Of a stretch of 64,000 nucleotides of DNA, positions 14,001-29,000 are shown one piece after another. The stretch comes from Pycnopodia helianthoides (Eukaryota > Echinodermata > Asteroidea > Forcipulatida > Asteriidae): positions 1,039,501 through 1,103,500 of the forward strand of contig CM063255.1 in assembly GCA_032158295.1 (NCBI GenBank). Reading direction: 5' to 3'. Positions within the stretch are counted from its first letter, which is position 1; each line of letters begins with the position of its first letter. Under the pieces are notes generated by a model. It was not told where the DNA came from. It did no database searches and saw only the letters and a list, made by a program, of their open reading frames with translations. Made by a program: the position numbers and the translations under genes.

Positions 14001-17000
14001 GCTGTTGAAAAATGCCAATAGGCCTAATCCCTTGAAGGAATTTCTGGATAGCGAAGAGACTTTTATGTGTGTGTATTAAATGTTGACCGTGTGTTTCTAG
14101 CCACCGATGATGTCAAGGGGTCAATACATATCATTAATGGTAAATGAAACCTGCCTGCCACCTTGTAAAAACGAAAACGTTCACGCAAATGTTGCAAGGA
14201 AATTATCGTAATTTAAAAAGTAAAGCTCCCAAAGCTTTGAAACTTTGTGAAATTGTTGACCAATAGACTGTGCAAGTTTCGCGCGTATCAGAACGAGAAA
14301 ACACGTCAAACGAAGAACATGTTTTTTTCTGAGATCAAATCTGTGTTTTAAATTATATCTAATGACAAAATCTGAACAACAAAAATACTCAGTACAATTT
14401 TTATAAAATTAGTTTTAGCTTTTATAATAAATACACAAATAATGTGTTAATTATTATTAAAAATAATTAAAACTCTGGGACAAGGATGCTTTTTTGATCT
14501 TAACTTTTTAGAAACCCCTTATGTGGATTCGCGAAGGTCACACCGGCGTAAAATTAACGCTTGGCACAGTTTATAGAGGACGCTGACGCCTCAACAACCA
14601 TAGACTGCAATGAAAAGGCTTCGCGTTGCAATTACAGCATCTGGCAATTATCAGCGTGCATCCAAAACAAGCGTTTACATAAGTTTTGTTATTGGAGGTA
14701 ACCAGAAGCTGGGGTCAAGTTTAATTCTCGGGTTTGCTTTGTTATATTGTTGAATTGATTTTACTTTCATATTTTTTATCACTAAGTATTACATTCCCAA
14801 CAACATATATATAATTTTCATAGTCATAAACTACGTTAAACTAAAATAATTGACGAAACAAAATCTCGCCCAAGTAAAACTCCATATGGTTGGGACCACT
14901 CTGGTCCCGGAAGTTCGAATGAGCGCGAGACTTGCACAGGCCATTGGCGAATAATGTGTAAACATAATGTATAAACATGTTACTTTGGGTCATGTATTTG
15001 TGCATTTGTAATTTTAACTTCAATATATTTATGTATTTATTTGTTTTTAATTGATACCTGTAAATGGCGGCTATCCGCTGTTGGATATCAAATTAAAAAA
15101 AAAAAAAAAATTTAAATTGAAAAATGAAAACTAAAAACAAAATGGATTGTATCAGTTCATAGCGTCATTGACAGTGTGTGGGGAAAATTATCAGAATTCT
15201 GGCACTCGTAAAAATGTTTTTGAACAGGCTTACCCCAATCTGGTGAGAACATGAATTTCAGTCCAGCGCCGGCATGTTCCAATGTCATACTCCAGATGAA
15301 TGTAAAAAGGAGAAGGACAAGGAAAATTGGAACAACTACACAGTTGGCCAGCTCGATGCTCTTCACACCCCAGGTTACTGCTAATGCTCCAAAGATAACT
15401 GCTATAAAATGGCAAAGGACTGGAAAAAAGGAGTCCTGGAAAAAAGGTCATTCAGGAGATTAGTTAAAGGAACGTTACAGAAGTGGTAAGTAAAATTTTC
15501 TTTAAGATCACAGATTTACATAAAACCTAAACGGTCTAATGGTGATGATAGTAGAAAACATCCCGAGAAATATTTCTGTCTGAAATGCCATATTTGATGA
15601 GAAATGAATCAAACTAAATTCCGATTGGAGTTTATCGCTCATGAGCGTTTTATTCATGCATTGTATACACATGCAAGTTTGTAACCGGTTTTGCACTATT
15701 TTCTCGGGACCCAGATGGCCGATCGATCTTAAACTTCTACAGGTTTGTCAGTTTATGTATATGGTGGATTACATAAAGTGCTTACACTGCCAGCAACTGT
15801 TTTGTTAGCAAAAACAAATTCTGTAAATGTTCCTTTAAGTCTTTTCATTTGTTTATTTATTTACTAATTCTGGTTTTGAAGCCAGAGATTCTCAGAAAAG
15901 CAAACTTAATCACTATACTAGCCAAGAAGACAAGGAAGACAGTTTCAGTTTTAGATGTGGGAGGAAAACCCAAGAGAATTATTCCAGGGAAAACCTACTA
16001 CCAGGTAGGGACTGAAAACCCAGCCCACATATAGTGCCCTCGGCGGGGTTCGAACCGGGGTCCTAGAGGTAGAATGCGAGGAAAAATACCACTACGCCAA
16101 TCTGACCGCCCATGATCATGAACAACAAGGCCTTCAAGGCTCAAACACTGGACCCTAGGCCCGAGTCCACTGATTCTAGCCTCAGGCCAGTAAACTCATA
16201 ATTGGTCAAGTCCAGCAATCTTGTGTATTTCAATTGACTAGAAGTACTTCACTGTGTAATAAAGAAGAAAATGAGGTTCAAATGTTGACTGAGTCTTGTC
16301 AATATCTTTTACATTTGAACTGTTTTAATTTGAACAAGCACTAAGAGAAGATTGATCTCATTTGAAATGTATGAGTGGCGTGGCGTGGCTGAGCGGATAA
16401 GAGCACCGGACTCAAGCTCTGGTGTTTCGGATCAGCATAGTGTGGGTTCAAGTCCCGGTCGTGACACTTCTGTCCTTTAGCAAGACACTTTTTACCATTA
16501 TTGCTGCGTCCTTCGGATGGGACTCAAAGCCGTATGTCCCGTGTGTTGTGTAATGCACGTATAAGAACCCAGTGCACTTATGGTAAAGAGAAGGGGTTCG
16601 CCCCGACGTTCCTGGTTTGATTGGAAGCATATTGTGCCACAGCACCGTGTAAACCATTACATATGCTATGTAAAGGAAAAAGGTATCATACTTCACAACC
16701 TAGCTCCACATATATAGCAGGATAAATTACAAAATTATGTTGGAGTGCCATGAGCGTCACTGAGTGACAGATTTGAGCGATATATAAGAAGCCAGAACTA
16801 TTATTGTGATCTTCAATACTTAACAGAAGTTTTAAGATTTAAATTTTTAGTCTGAGTCAACTTTTGAACAATTTTTGACTGCCCGACTTGTCTAGTCAAG
16901 AGATTACTGGCCCAATGCCAAAATCACTAGCCTCGGCCTGCGTTCCAGTGTCAATTTCAAGCCCGTGGGACTAAAAATTCAAAACCATCCAAAAGTAAGC

Positions 17001-20000
17001 TCAAAATGTTCTTTACCTCTGAAAAATCATAGAAGATTAAATTACTCTCAACAGATGTTTCTGGAAGTTCGTTGATGATGAAGTGAAACAAATAATATAA
17101 ACACCACCCTACGATGACTGAATAATACGCTCTGCAAATAAAGCAAAAAGTAAATTATACCATTAAAATATTACACAGGATTGGAATAAAAACATCATTG
17201 TTTAAGTTTAGTATGAAAGCTTACTGATTAAGAAGTTCATACCGGAACAATTTTTTCTGTGAAACATTTCCCTTTGAAACGATGTCATATTTGAGAAAAT
17301 TGTATCTGAAAACCTTTAAAAATGCAACAGCTGATTTCGGTTGTTACAACCAAAATAAAGGACAATGTGTTTACATGCTGGAAACTATGCGAGGTTTTTC
17401 ACTATTTTCTCCTGACTCAAACAACGGAATAAGCCCAAATTTTTCAGGTTTGATACTTCATGTATATATGTATATGGCTGATCGCACAAAACAGCTGTCT
17501 GCATCTATTTTGTCAGCTCTACCACTCCTTTATAATACCTTTAACCCAACATCGAAAAAGAGATTTTAAATAACACAAACTTGCTTATATAGTTATATCA
17601 GGCTCATAGTTAATATCAGGGCTCCATCAATTTGGGAGTCAAAAAGCAACCTTATATATACAGCGCATTTTGTCATGTATCTGGCGCGAAATAAGCTTCA
17701 TTTCCAATCTGAGATTGGTTTCATAATTATGTAATACAAAACAAAACGAGGCAGAAGCGCCAGCAGAAACTGCAAATTGTTCAACGTGAAATATTAAAAG
17801 AACATTACAGAATTGGTTTTTGCTAACAAAACAGTTGCTGGCAGTGTAAGCACTTTATGTAATCCACCATATACATAAACTGACAAACCTGTAGAAGTTT
17901 GAGATCGATCGGCCATCTGGGTCACGAGAAAATAGTGAAGAACCGATTACACATTTTGCATGAAATCATATAGATTCAACAAATGAATAAAACGCTCACT
18001 GAGCGATAAACTCCAATTGGAAAATTAGTTTATTCAATTCTCATCAAATATGGCATTTCAGACAGAAATATTTCAAGGGGTGTTTTCTACTATCATCATC
18101 ATTAGACCGTGTAAGTTTTATGTAAAGCTGTGATCAAAAAGTATATTTTACAATTTGTTTTCTTACCAATTCTGTAATGTTCCTTTAAGTGAGTGGGTAA
18201 ACATTTAACCGTATGTAGTCTGGGCCAAGACTATGTGTGACAAGACAGTGCAAATATATTCATTTGAGTTTTTAATGAAGATCCAGTATTTTCGTGTCTT
18301 CTTCTTTTTTTTTCCTTTAATTTTTTTTTTTGGGGGGGGGCTAGACAAAAATTAGCCCCCCCCCCTCCACGTTGAACTGCGCCAGCACGCATTACGGCAG
18401 TAAATAGATGGCGAAATAGAGTATGACGTCATGTGACGTCTGTTCCATAATCAAATGACAAGGATGTATGTGGTATACAAAAAATCAATATTTATTGAAT
18501 CTAAACTGAACTGGGCTCAGAACAAAAGAACACATGACACATTTCTGTCTTTGCTGGTGCTCCTTGTCAATAGGGTGTTGTGGTAGAGCGGTTAAGAACA
18601 CCGAACTCAAGCTCTGGTGTTTCTGTTCAGCAGAAGGTGGGTTCGAGTCCTGGTCGTGACACTTGTGTCCCTGAGCAAGACACTTAAATAACTGCTTCTC
18701 TCCACCCAGGGGTAAAATGGGTACCTGTGAGGGCAGAGATGGTTCTTGTGATTGATTTAGCTTTAGTAGCGCATATTTGTTGCAAAGGTTGTATACTCCC
18801 CAGGGAGCTGAGATGGTTTAAGGAATGAAACTTATGGCCCAGTGACCGGGGGTAATAAGTGTGAAGCGCTTTGAGACGCCCTTTGGGTGTGTAAAGCGCT
18901 ATATAAAAACCATTATTATTATTATTGTTATAGGCTATTATTGTAAAAGTATAACAATTTCTACACTTCGGGCTCCGTACTACCATACCACTCACACCAT
19001 TAAAATGTGAAGCAAGATGGTGGTAATTTAGAATATGCAGGTAGGCCACTCTTTTGTTGTTGTAGTCAATTGTTATTGACATTGCAACAGATGGGCTGAC
19101 TATCATGTATGGCATGCAAATTTATAGACACAAATTCAGATAATTTACCATTTATTGATTTACTACATTTCCATGCATGGAAAATATGCATATAAAGTAT
19201 GCTGCGAGTATCCACACCATACAAAAGCAACACAAAAACTATGAGTGTGGAATGAGTATAGTTTTTAAAATTATTTCTTAACAAACATTTTTGACAGAAA
19301 GAAAAGCTTCTTATACATGTCTATAAGGGCTTGAATTTACTTGGGATAGTCAATTTTAAAACAGGGCTTGAATATTACACTGCACCGTAGGCCCGAGGCC
19401 AGTGATGTGAGTGCCAAACCGGTTATTTCATTTAAAAAAAACAATAACAATAAATAAAATAACAAAACAACATACCAGCAGATCAAAAAGATGGACCTGT
19501 AATTGTAGTGTAAGGAAATTCCCTAATGTAAGAAAATTCCCTAATGAAAGCGCCCTCATTCGGTCAAAAACATACGGTCACTTCACTTACGCTATTCCCA
19601 GAGTTACCAGGGCAATCCACGCGCCTCCCCACATGTTCTGCACACCAATCATCTTCTGGAAGGAGAGTATCGTTGACTTCTTCGTAAAGCGACCCACAGA
19701 GTACTCAATTATCAGCATCGGGATCGACCAGATGAAGAGAAATATGACCCATACCATAAGGAATTGAAGACAACCTGTCAGTTAAACAAACGGACAAACA
19801 AAAAAACAGGTGCAACAAAATATTTAATGATGTGACAAGGCACTAAAGTTATGAGACAATGTCAGCTTTTTCTCTTGATAGTGGGCGCCGTTAAAACACA
19901 GGGGTCGATTTCACAAAACTCTTCCTAACTTAGGACTAGTCCTAGGCAATGCTAAGAGATAGGACTAGTCCTAAGTACTGGTCCTAACTTAGGACTAGTC

Positions 20001-23000
20001 CTATCTCTTAGCATTGCCTAGGACTAGTCCTAAGTTAGGAAGAGTTTTGTGAAATCGATCCCAGAGGACCAGTCAAAATTTTGTCCAACTAGTCGATTGC
20101 TGAAGACCCATTGCTTCATGTAAATTACTTCATTCATATTAGTTAATTACAAGTCCCACGCTAATGACGATGTTGAAAGAAAATGTGGACAAGGGACCAG
20201 GAAAAAAGCTGGAGGACTAGTGAAATGACAAGCTAATGGTCCTACTGGCCAGTCACTAAAAAAGCTTAGGGCAAACCCTGATTACCATCTGGTTTTACCC
20301 ATACACCGATGTGTGTTTTAAAAGCACTGATACCTAGTGCTCTCCCTGAGTCACCCTTGGGAAGAAAAAAATCCACAGGCATATTACTCGGGTGGGATTA
20401 AAATCACAACCTTTGCTACTCTAGAGCACATGTCTTACCACTAGACCACTGGGCTTGCACAGTAGAGCTAGAGGCAGTTTGAATCCTATACTTTAGCAGC
20501 GGGAACCGCCACCATTATATTGACAGGCCTTGCGCTTAAACTTTTTTGTAAAGTAGCCCACCAGGCAGGTCAACTGTGCATTAAACTTTTTCCCCAGGAA
20601 GTTTTAGCAGTCCACATTCTAAGCATGTATTGTCAATTCACATCCTAAATTTAAATATATCTTTACAATGTATTTATCGCAACGATTGCAACCAGTTTAT
20701 TGGTTAAAGTTACACTCACACAGTCACTCAAAAACAACTTAACACTTTTAAAAACTTCTTCACTAAAAAAGGAAGAAATATTGAGCATTATAAACGAGTA
20801 GGTGGCACAGTTTTTAGTAGCGCACAGGGCAAGTTGACAAGTGGTGTGTACTAGCAGTAGAATTTTTTACTAGACAATGTACGCCACGCCAGGGTTAATC
20901 GTACACATTGTCTTGGATCGTTCAAGTTGGTCTATAAAAATAGTTTATAACCGTTTGCTATAAAATAAGAAAGATGTTTTAAAAGTAGAATACAATAATC
21001 CACACAAATATGCCTCGAAAATGCGTGGTTTTCCTTGAACTTTGCGAACTAACACAGTCCGCCATTTTGTGATAATGGCCGACTGTGTTAGTTCACGATG
21101 TAAAAGGAAAACCATGCAATTTCGAGGCATATTTGTGTGGATCTTTGTATTCTACTTTTAAAACATCTTTCTAACCATATGCATTTTATAACAAACGGTT
21201 TACAAACCCTTTTTATAGACCACCTCGGCCGATTCAAGGCAACCTGTACCTTTAAGGGTAAGCCATTTTTGTTATCACAGTCAGTATTTTAGTGGAAACA
21301 AAAAAGGGTTCTATCAATTAACACATCCCTTGAGGGACCAACTTTCAGAAATATTTGACTACCTTTTTGGCCGCTATTATTGGCTAAGAATTCTTGGGAA
21401 TCTCCAGATGTTGCCGGTTCCAACCACACATCCTATACAGGATAAGGCGAGGCCAATCTTGGTCTGAAAAGTTCCAGCCTCTTGTTGCTCTCCATCACCC
21501 TCAACAACCTACAACAAAAAATAGATTTTATAAAAACAAAAATACTTGAACAGCTTTATAAAAAATGCCAAATCAGTGTTTGATTTCTCAAGTACAGCGT
21601 AGCAGAAATCAGGGCTCACATTTTACACTGGACTTTGGTGTGATCCCTGGCTTCACGGCAGTTACCTGTTGCATTAGTTGTTGACTGGCACCCCCGAACA
21701 AAGATATTGACAAATTAGGGAGACTGCCAACATAGGGCTGAGTTGATCAATTGGTAGAGGTCGTTAGTTCAAATCCCGCTCTAGTCAATTTTTCTTTGAT
21801 TCAACCCCAAATTATTACAAAAATTAAATTCACTCACAAACCTTTTCAGTTTAACACTTCCTAACTTTGTTTACTCCAGTAAATTCACCGTATGTTACTA
21901 CATTGTGCATGCCTGTACGTATGTAGTAATGTAAGGACCACAAATGAAACCAGTTTTTAACTGTTTGGGCACCCTGAATAAGAAAACTATCAAAAATATG
22001 TTTAATAAATTGCAGGGGAATTTTCAGGCTTTTACTTTGAGAATCTTATAAATTATGCAATTCTATTTTATAATGCTGGTAGAAATGAGAAAGGATTAGG
22101 TAGAAAGGATTAGTGGCAAGCCAGAATAGGAAGACTTATGTGATCCATGAGATTTACATAATCCATACATGTATGATGAAAGACAAATTTCCATTTGCGT
22201 GTTAGATTTGAATATTGTCTGGTACAATGACGTGCTTAATCGCAAGTTACCACTTAAATTTGAATTCCTCAGACTATAGAGACAGTTGCTATGTCACATG
22301 ATTCGTGGCAAGCTTTTGCGTAGTTACGTAAGAGACGACGAACACCCACCCAATTATGAATGGATGTGTATGGCACAATGGTACCAGGGTTTGCTCATCT
22401 GGAGGTTGCTATGCAAAAGCTTGCCCCGAACCATTTGACATAGCAACTGTCTCTTTAGTCTGAGGAATTCAAATGTAAGCAGTGACTTGTGACTAAGCAA
22501 GTCATTGTACTAGACTTTTTTCAAATCTAAAGTCGCAAATGGCTTATTGGTTGGAGCTTTCTGAATTTGATGGCTACGTAGTAAACAAAAATACACCAGC
22601 TGATGATGGTCCTGACTTTTTTAAAAAGAGGAGAATGAGGGCATTTAAAAAAAAAAAAAAAATTTTATTTCTTACAGACTAAACATTTGCTAGCTTTTTA
22701 GAATATAAAAGTCTTAAATATGGGTAAATTAAATTAATTGTTGAATGAATGATGCCAAGATAAAGTGAAAATGTATGAAAATGTAGTCTTTTTAGGGACA
22801 AAAATAAAGTTATTATAACCATTTAAAAAAAAATGGATTCAGGTTAAAAAAGGATGAGGGCAAGGACGATCAACTGTTTTTTGTTGTTCTTGTATTTATT
22901 GGGTTTATGCAATAATGAAGTTTGTGGGTTTTCTTCATTGGTTGTTGACTTGTTGCCAGGTGACAGTCATCACTGTCGACAACAAAAAGATAAAAAAATA

Positions 23001-26000
23001 GAGTCCAAACTTCACGAGGATACAATATATACTAAAATGATGGCATTGCAACTTGTTGGTAACCTAATGAATTGTAGATTTCAGGGAGCTTTTAGGAACA
23101 GTATCCTCAGCACTAGAAAAGTAGACCAAAAAGCAGGATTTTTTAATTTATCTGAAGAAACTAACTTAATTTTTTCACCAGGCAGACATAAAAATGTCTG
23201 AACCCCAGGGCTCGAAACTTACGAATGAATTTCCAAATAAACCTAATTGAAATTGAAAACAAATGCTTTAGAAATGTTGACTTTGAGTCTGCTAAATTTA
23301 TATAATTCTGTTGAGTAATGAAGTACAACTTGCCAAAAACAAATCCAACTATAAATCTTCTCGTAGTGCTGGTTCAAATATAAAAGTTCATGGCACGTTA
23401 TTTAAACTGTAGGGCTAGATAGCTCAGTTGGTTGAGCGCCGGTACGTTAATCCGGAGGTCGTTGGTTCAAATCTCGCTCTAGTCAATTTTTCTTTGTTCA
23501 ACCCTAAACCATTTGAAATTTACCCAGTCAGTTTCCCTTGTGGTTCGTTACTTGTTATTTAAACTGTGTAGATATTTTTGTTCGCATTTTGATTCTTGTC
23601 TTGCCAAACAAAAGTCTGGCCCAGTATACGTTTTCGAGCTACAACCTATGCCCTGCGGTCTTGTGGATTCATGCCCAAAGTTCAGCCTCCGAGTTCAAAT
23701 AAAGGTCTCATCCCGTTATGGTGTATCCTATGTTTTCAATACACAGCTAAATTGATTACCCGTCGATAGATCAAAGGTCAAGATCACCAAATATGAGTAA
23801 ACAAATTTATAATCAGTGCTTTCTGTTGAACAGTAAGTACAATAAAACTGATGGCTGTTGACAATGATTAGGGTGCACCATCACGAGACTAAAAATCAGA
23901 AGAAAACAATTTTACAATAGATCAACAATTTTTGGATTTTAAAATGTTATCTGATAAACATGCTGTCATGCGTAATTCTACAATTTTTATGTAGACTACA
24001 GCGTCGAATTTGGAGCCCAAAACCACAAGACCTGCTTACAAAAGACCTGCATTACAAAAACAAAAGTTTGACTGGACCAGAGTTTTTTTACAAGAAGCCA
24101 AAATCAAACTCGGAAACTGACTGTAAACACTTTAAAACTGCTATTTCAACTAAGCACTAAGAGAAGATCTCATTTGTTTTTTAATGGAAAAATAGTTAGT
24201 GGCCTGATGTTTTGACAGAGTCGTTCTGAAAGGCTAATTGACAACACAACACACAAAGGCCCCTAAAATAGGTATCAGGCCTCGAAATAAACCCACGGCA
24301 CCCACAGCAATTGCCGTGGGGCCTGTGCTTTGCTGTGGTGCCTCTGCAAAGCTCCGATACAAATTGAATTTTCCTCATAGGAGTGCCCCTTACCAGTGGA
24401 AAATTGCCTTGCTCCTTCAAGACCGAAGTTCAAGCCTGAGGTATCTAGTGTAACAGAAGTAATAGTCAAGTGGAAACAGATGAAAAGAGAGAGTGGGCAG
24501 AAAGCACACAGAAAAAGCAACCGGGATAAACAATGAAGAAGGATACAGGGGGCCTTGGGGCTTAGAGGGGAGGGGTTTGTTAGCAGTGTTGTAGTCGAGA
24601 CCTGGGAGTCCGAGATCGAGACGAGACCGAGACCTGGAGGTCCGAGACCGAGACCGGTCTCGAGACCTACAACACTTTGTTAGACCAAAAAAGGTTGGAA
24701 ACGCTAAGGATAAATCAATCATTGGAGGAGGAAGAAAAAGTAAATAATTAGTGACTAAATAAAGGGGGATATCTGTGGGAAAAAGGAGAAGGCAAAGACA
24801 AAAAAGTTATTCTAATAACTTTTTGGTCATTTCCTTCTTGGATGTTCAGACCATGGGGTTGAATGGTTTGGAGGCGCCCTATCCACAGTTTCTCCCTACA
24901 TAGACAAACAAACTCTTTGTGGTTACCTAGTGCCTCAATGCCCTGTAAAATCATGTCGGAAATGGAGTGAATAGGAAGATTGAAGTGATGTCCTACGGGT
25001 GTATCCAGCTGTTGGGTGTTGACTATGGATCTGTGGCCGTAGAAACGCCTCTTGATTGTCTTGTTTTAACACTTCATTATGAACACTCAAACTTTGCAAG
25101 ATATTAGATAGGGGCTTTTTCATCAGCAGCACCAGCCCTCTGGAATACTCTACCAATAGGCATTCGCACAGCTTCATCCTTAGACACATTTAAATTGCAA
25201 CTGAAGACCTATTTGTTTCCAAATTTACTTTAATTAGGCACTCTTTCGATCCTTATCTTTGTATCAACTTTTTTTATTTCTTTTCCTCTCCAGCGCCTCA
25301 GAATAGTGTTCTAGATAGATGGCGCTATATAACCTAATGCTTATTATTATTATTATTAGATGAGATTAGTGGTGGTGCAGGGCCCAATTTCATGGCTCTG
25401 CTTACCGCCGAATTCTGCGCTTGCGGTGACCATTCTCCGCTTACTGTTCAAGCGCCGAATTTCTGCGCTAGCTGTGTAAGCGTAGAATGCCTAGTAACGT
25501 GGAGTGCGCATGCGCACAAGCCGAAATTCCCGCTAACCCGTGAAATACGCTTGACGTAAGCGCGGAATTCCCTTCTTCCGCAAGCGCCGATTCTTTGCTT
25601 ACGGTAAGCAGAGCCATGAAATTGGGCCCAGGTGACATGACCCCTTGTCTTATGGGTGTACCACCAATATGGCTGGTGAAGGAGTCTAATAAATGTTGTG
25701 AGGCTTGCTTCATCATAGTCCAGATGAAAAAGATGTAGGCCTAATCGATATAGCGCCACCAGACCAGGGCTCCAATTTAGGAAAAAAATCCACAAGACCA
25801 CAGGACTTGTATCTCAAAATTTGTACTGGACCAGAAATAATTTTACAAGACCAGATTCAAACTGAGAAAAGACTTCCTTGCACAGTGTAACTTGCATTCA
25901 ATTGAACATATTCAATTGATTACATAAAGCACTAAGACATATTATAAGAGAAGATTTACCTCATTTGTCTTTAAGGGTATTAACTATATTTCAAATCATT

Positions 26001-29000
26001 ACTCAAAGTCAACACTTGAACAAAACTTGTTTCTGTTCAGGATATTATAGAGTGAGTTACATAAATTGTTATTGAAGTGAAAACACAAGACCGCCAGACT
26101 TGTCTGGTCATAACTGGCCCAATACTAAAATCACTGGCCTCGGGCCTGCGGTCCAGTGTCAAATTCGAGCCCTGCAGACCCAGGGACGGCACGGGGCTGC
26201 CGCCAACATACGCTGTTCAAGTTGGCTCATGAACAGGCATGCCAATGATCATGGTGCCATCCGTGTACCCATTCAGTGCCATGATCGAAGGAAAGGTTGT
26301 TTGGGGTTAGAGAACATGGGGTCGATTTCACAAAACTCTTCCTAACTTAGGACTAGTCCTAGGCAATGCTAAGAGATGGGACTAGTCCTAAGTACTGGTC
26401 CTAACTTAGGACTAGTCCTATCTCTTAGCATTGCCTATGACTAGTCCTAAGTTAGGAAGAGTTTTGTGAAATCGACCCCTGGTGCACTAAGAGGGATTAT
26501 CAGAAATGTGCAGTAAGGTGTGACCACTCTTAGCAGAAGAGCTGAAGAGCAGGCAGCAATCCTGGGATTTCTTCATTGTTTATCCCTTGCTCTACTGCAC
26601 CTCTCTCTTTTCATCTATACACACTTGACTGCTTCAGTAACTCTAGTATTATACCCGTACTGTGTTGTCAATGTCATCCAGAAAGACTCTGTAGTGTTAG
26701 GGTAAAAATGTCAGCCCATCAATGAATACATTTATTTATTTATGTGTTGTGTCATGGTAGAGTGGTTAAAGGAACATTAGGGCCTACAGAATTGGTTTTG
26801 CTAACAAAACAGTTGCTGGCAGTGTAAGCACTTTATGTAATCCACCATATACATAAACTGACAAACCTGTAGAAGTTTGAGATCGATCGGCCATCTGGGT
26901 CATGAGAAAATAGTGAAAAACCGACACATTTGCATGAAATCGTATAGATTCAACAAAATGAATAAAATACTCACTGAGCGATAAACTCCAATCGGAAAAT
27001 TAGTTTATTCATTTCTCATCAAATATGGCATTTCAGACAGAAATATTTCAAGGAATGTTTTCTACTATCATCATCATTAGACCGTGTAAGTTTTATGTAA
27101 ATCTGTGATCAAAAAGTATATTTTACAAGTTTTTTTCTTACCATTTCTGTAATGTTCCTTTAAGTCCGGTCTTGGCACTTTTGTGTCCTTGAGCAAGATA
27201 CTTTACAATAAGTGTTTTGTCCTTCAGATGGGCCATAATAATCAGTAGGTCCCATGTACTATGATTTGTAGTGCACATAAATGAACCGTTTATCAAATAA
27301 ACTGTGCACTTTTACCTGCCCACAGGAAGTTTTAGTAGCCCAGATTTTAAATATGTATTTTTTCATAAATGTATTGTTCTGAATTACTAGTAATGATCAC
27401 AACCAGTTTAACACTTGGTCAAATGAAGAACACATTCACACACTCACAAATAAAACATATAATTAATATATCAACAAACTCCAATATTTACATTTTATAT
27501 GAAAATGAAGAAAAATGAGCAGTTTAAAGGGGTACTGTTGTCGTGATCATAGTCTTCTTGTGGCTGGACATGGAAACATGAAAGCTCACCTAGTTACGAG
27601 TACTGTACACCCGCACACGTTGACCGTCAGATCACAAACAATAAACTTGAAAGTGACCCTTACCATATGTGACACAGTGACTTCTTTTTACAAGAGATTT
27701 TAATGCAACTAAAAAAAGGGTTGATACAGAGGACGATCTCAGGTGAAACATAGCAATCATCGCAGAAAAACCACTTGACTCTTTAACTCTCAGTATTACA
27801 GCAGGACATGTCCACCTCACAGTGGGGTGAGTGGGAAAAGTGTGGAAGTGCCCGTCAGTGCTGGGCACTGGGTACTGGACAACTCCAATTACACTGCACC
27901 TGATTGTTGCTAGGCAACATCAGTACTTAAAGGGGCAATGCACTAAAGGTGCCTGGTCACAACTCTCCTCTGCTACGTTGTTGGATTCCACCCCAACAAT
28001 AAATGGCGTGAAAAACTAAAAATAAGAAAAACTTACGTTAATTAACGTTATATCGGCCTCAGTTGAGTGTACAGTGTTCTCCTCATGACCAATTAATGTG
28101 TCCGGCTGGCGCGCAGGAAGTTTTAGCTGAATCCAACCAAAAAAATCAAATTTGCAAAATAAAATTGGTCATGTTACATACATAAGCTTTCACAAAAATC
28201 AAATATAACCAACAACTAAAAACTTTCAGAGTGCTTTGGCCAACTCGCAATGCTTCAACAATTTTAGATAAATCTTGAGGAGAACCCAACTACACAACTT
28301 AATCATATAACTTAGAGTTCTAAATCGACTTGCTCAGAGTCATCCATCCTTGCCGCAACTGTCCAGCTAACATCTGTCCATGATCTGTCCGGGAAGGGGT
28401 TCATCTCCACCCGCTACGACGGAAGTATCCTCGGTTTCGTCATGGGAGGAAGAAGCAAATTCTTCTGTCCGAACCTGCCTGTTGATTGTACTTGGGAGTT
28501 TTTTGCTAGCAAGTCTCTTTGATCGTCTCAGTGGGGCACCAGTGGGTTTAGTGGTGGTCCTGGTCTCCTTCACTGGATCATTTGAAGAAAGAGTTGGTTT
28601 CAGTTCAGGCTTAGGGTTTTCAATAACTGTGCTTGTTGCATGTGGGTCAGATAAAGAAGTAGAAACGTCAATATCAGTAGATACAGCCTCTTCAACATTA
28701 CGGGATTGCGGCTCGGCAGAAGTAGAAGACAGAACACCTTCAGTGGTAGATGTCGTTGATGTGATGGAGATACTTGGCACAGCAGCAGGAGCGGGCACTG
28801 AGACTGCGGGGACGGCAGTCTCCTCTGTTCTGTGCAGGGACTGGGGATGAACATCTACTGCTTCCCTAGTTGCTGAAGGGGTCTCCATGTACTGAGAATC
28901 AAACTTAATCAACAGATTGAGATCGTCAATGGGTCATCGGGTACACCTGTTGAGTCAGTCGCTATTGGATCAGATGTAGACTGTTGAAATTCCTTTGAAG

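Noticed and set aside
22854..23201. 115-codon frame in intron 1 with a hydrophobic start
   Set aside because: Overlaps dispersed repeat sequence and has no recognisable domain.
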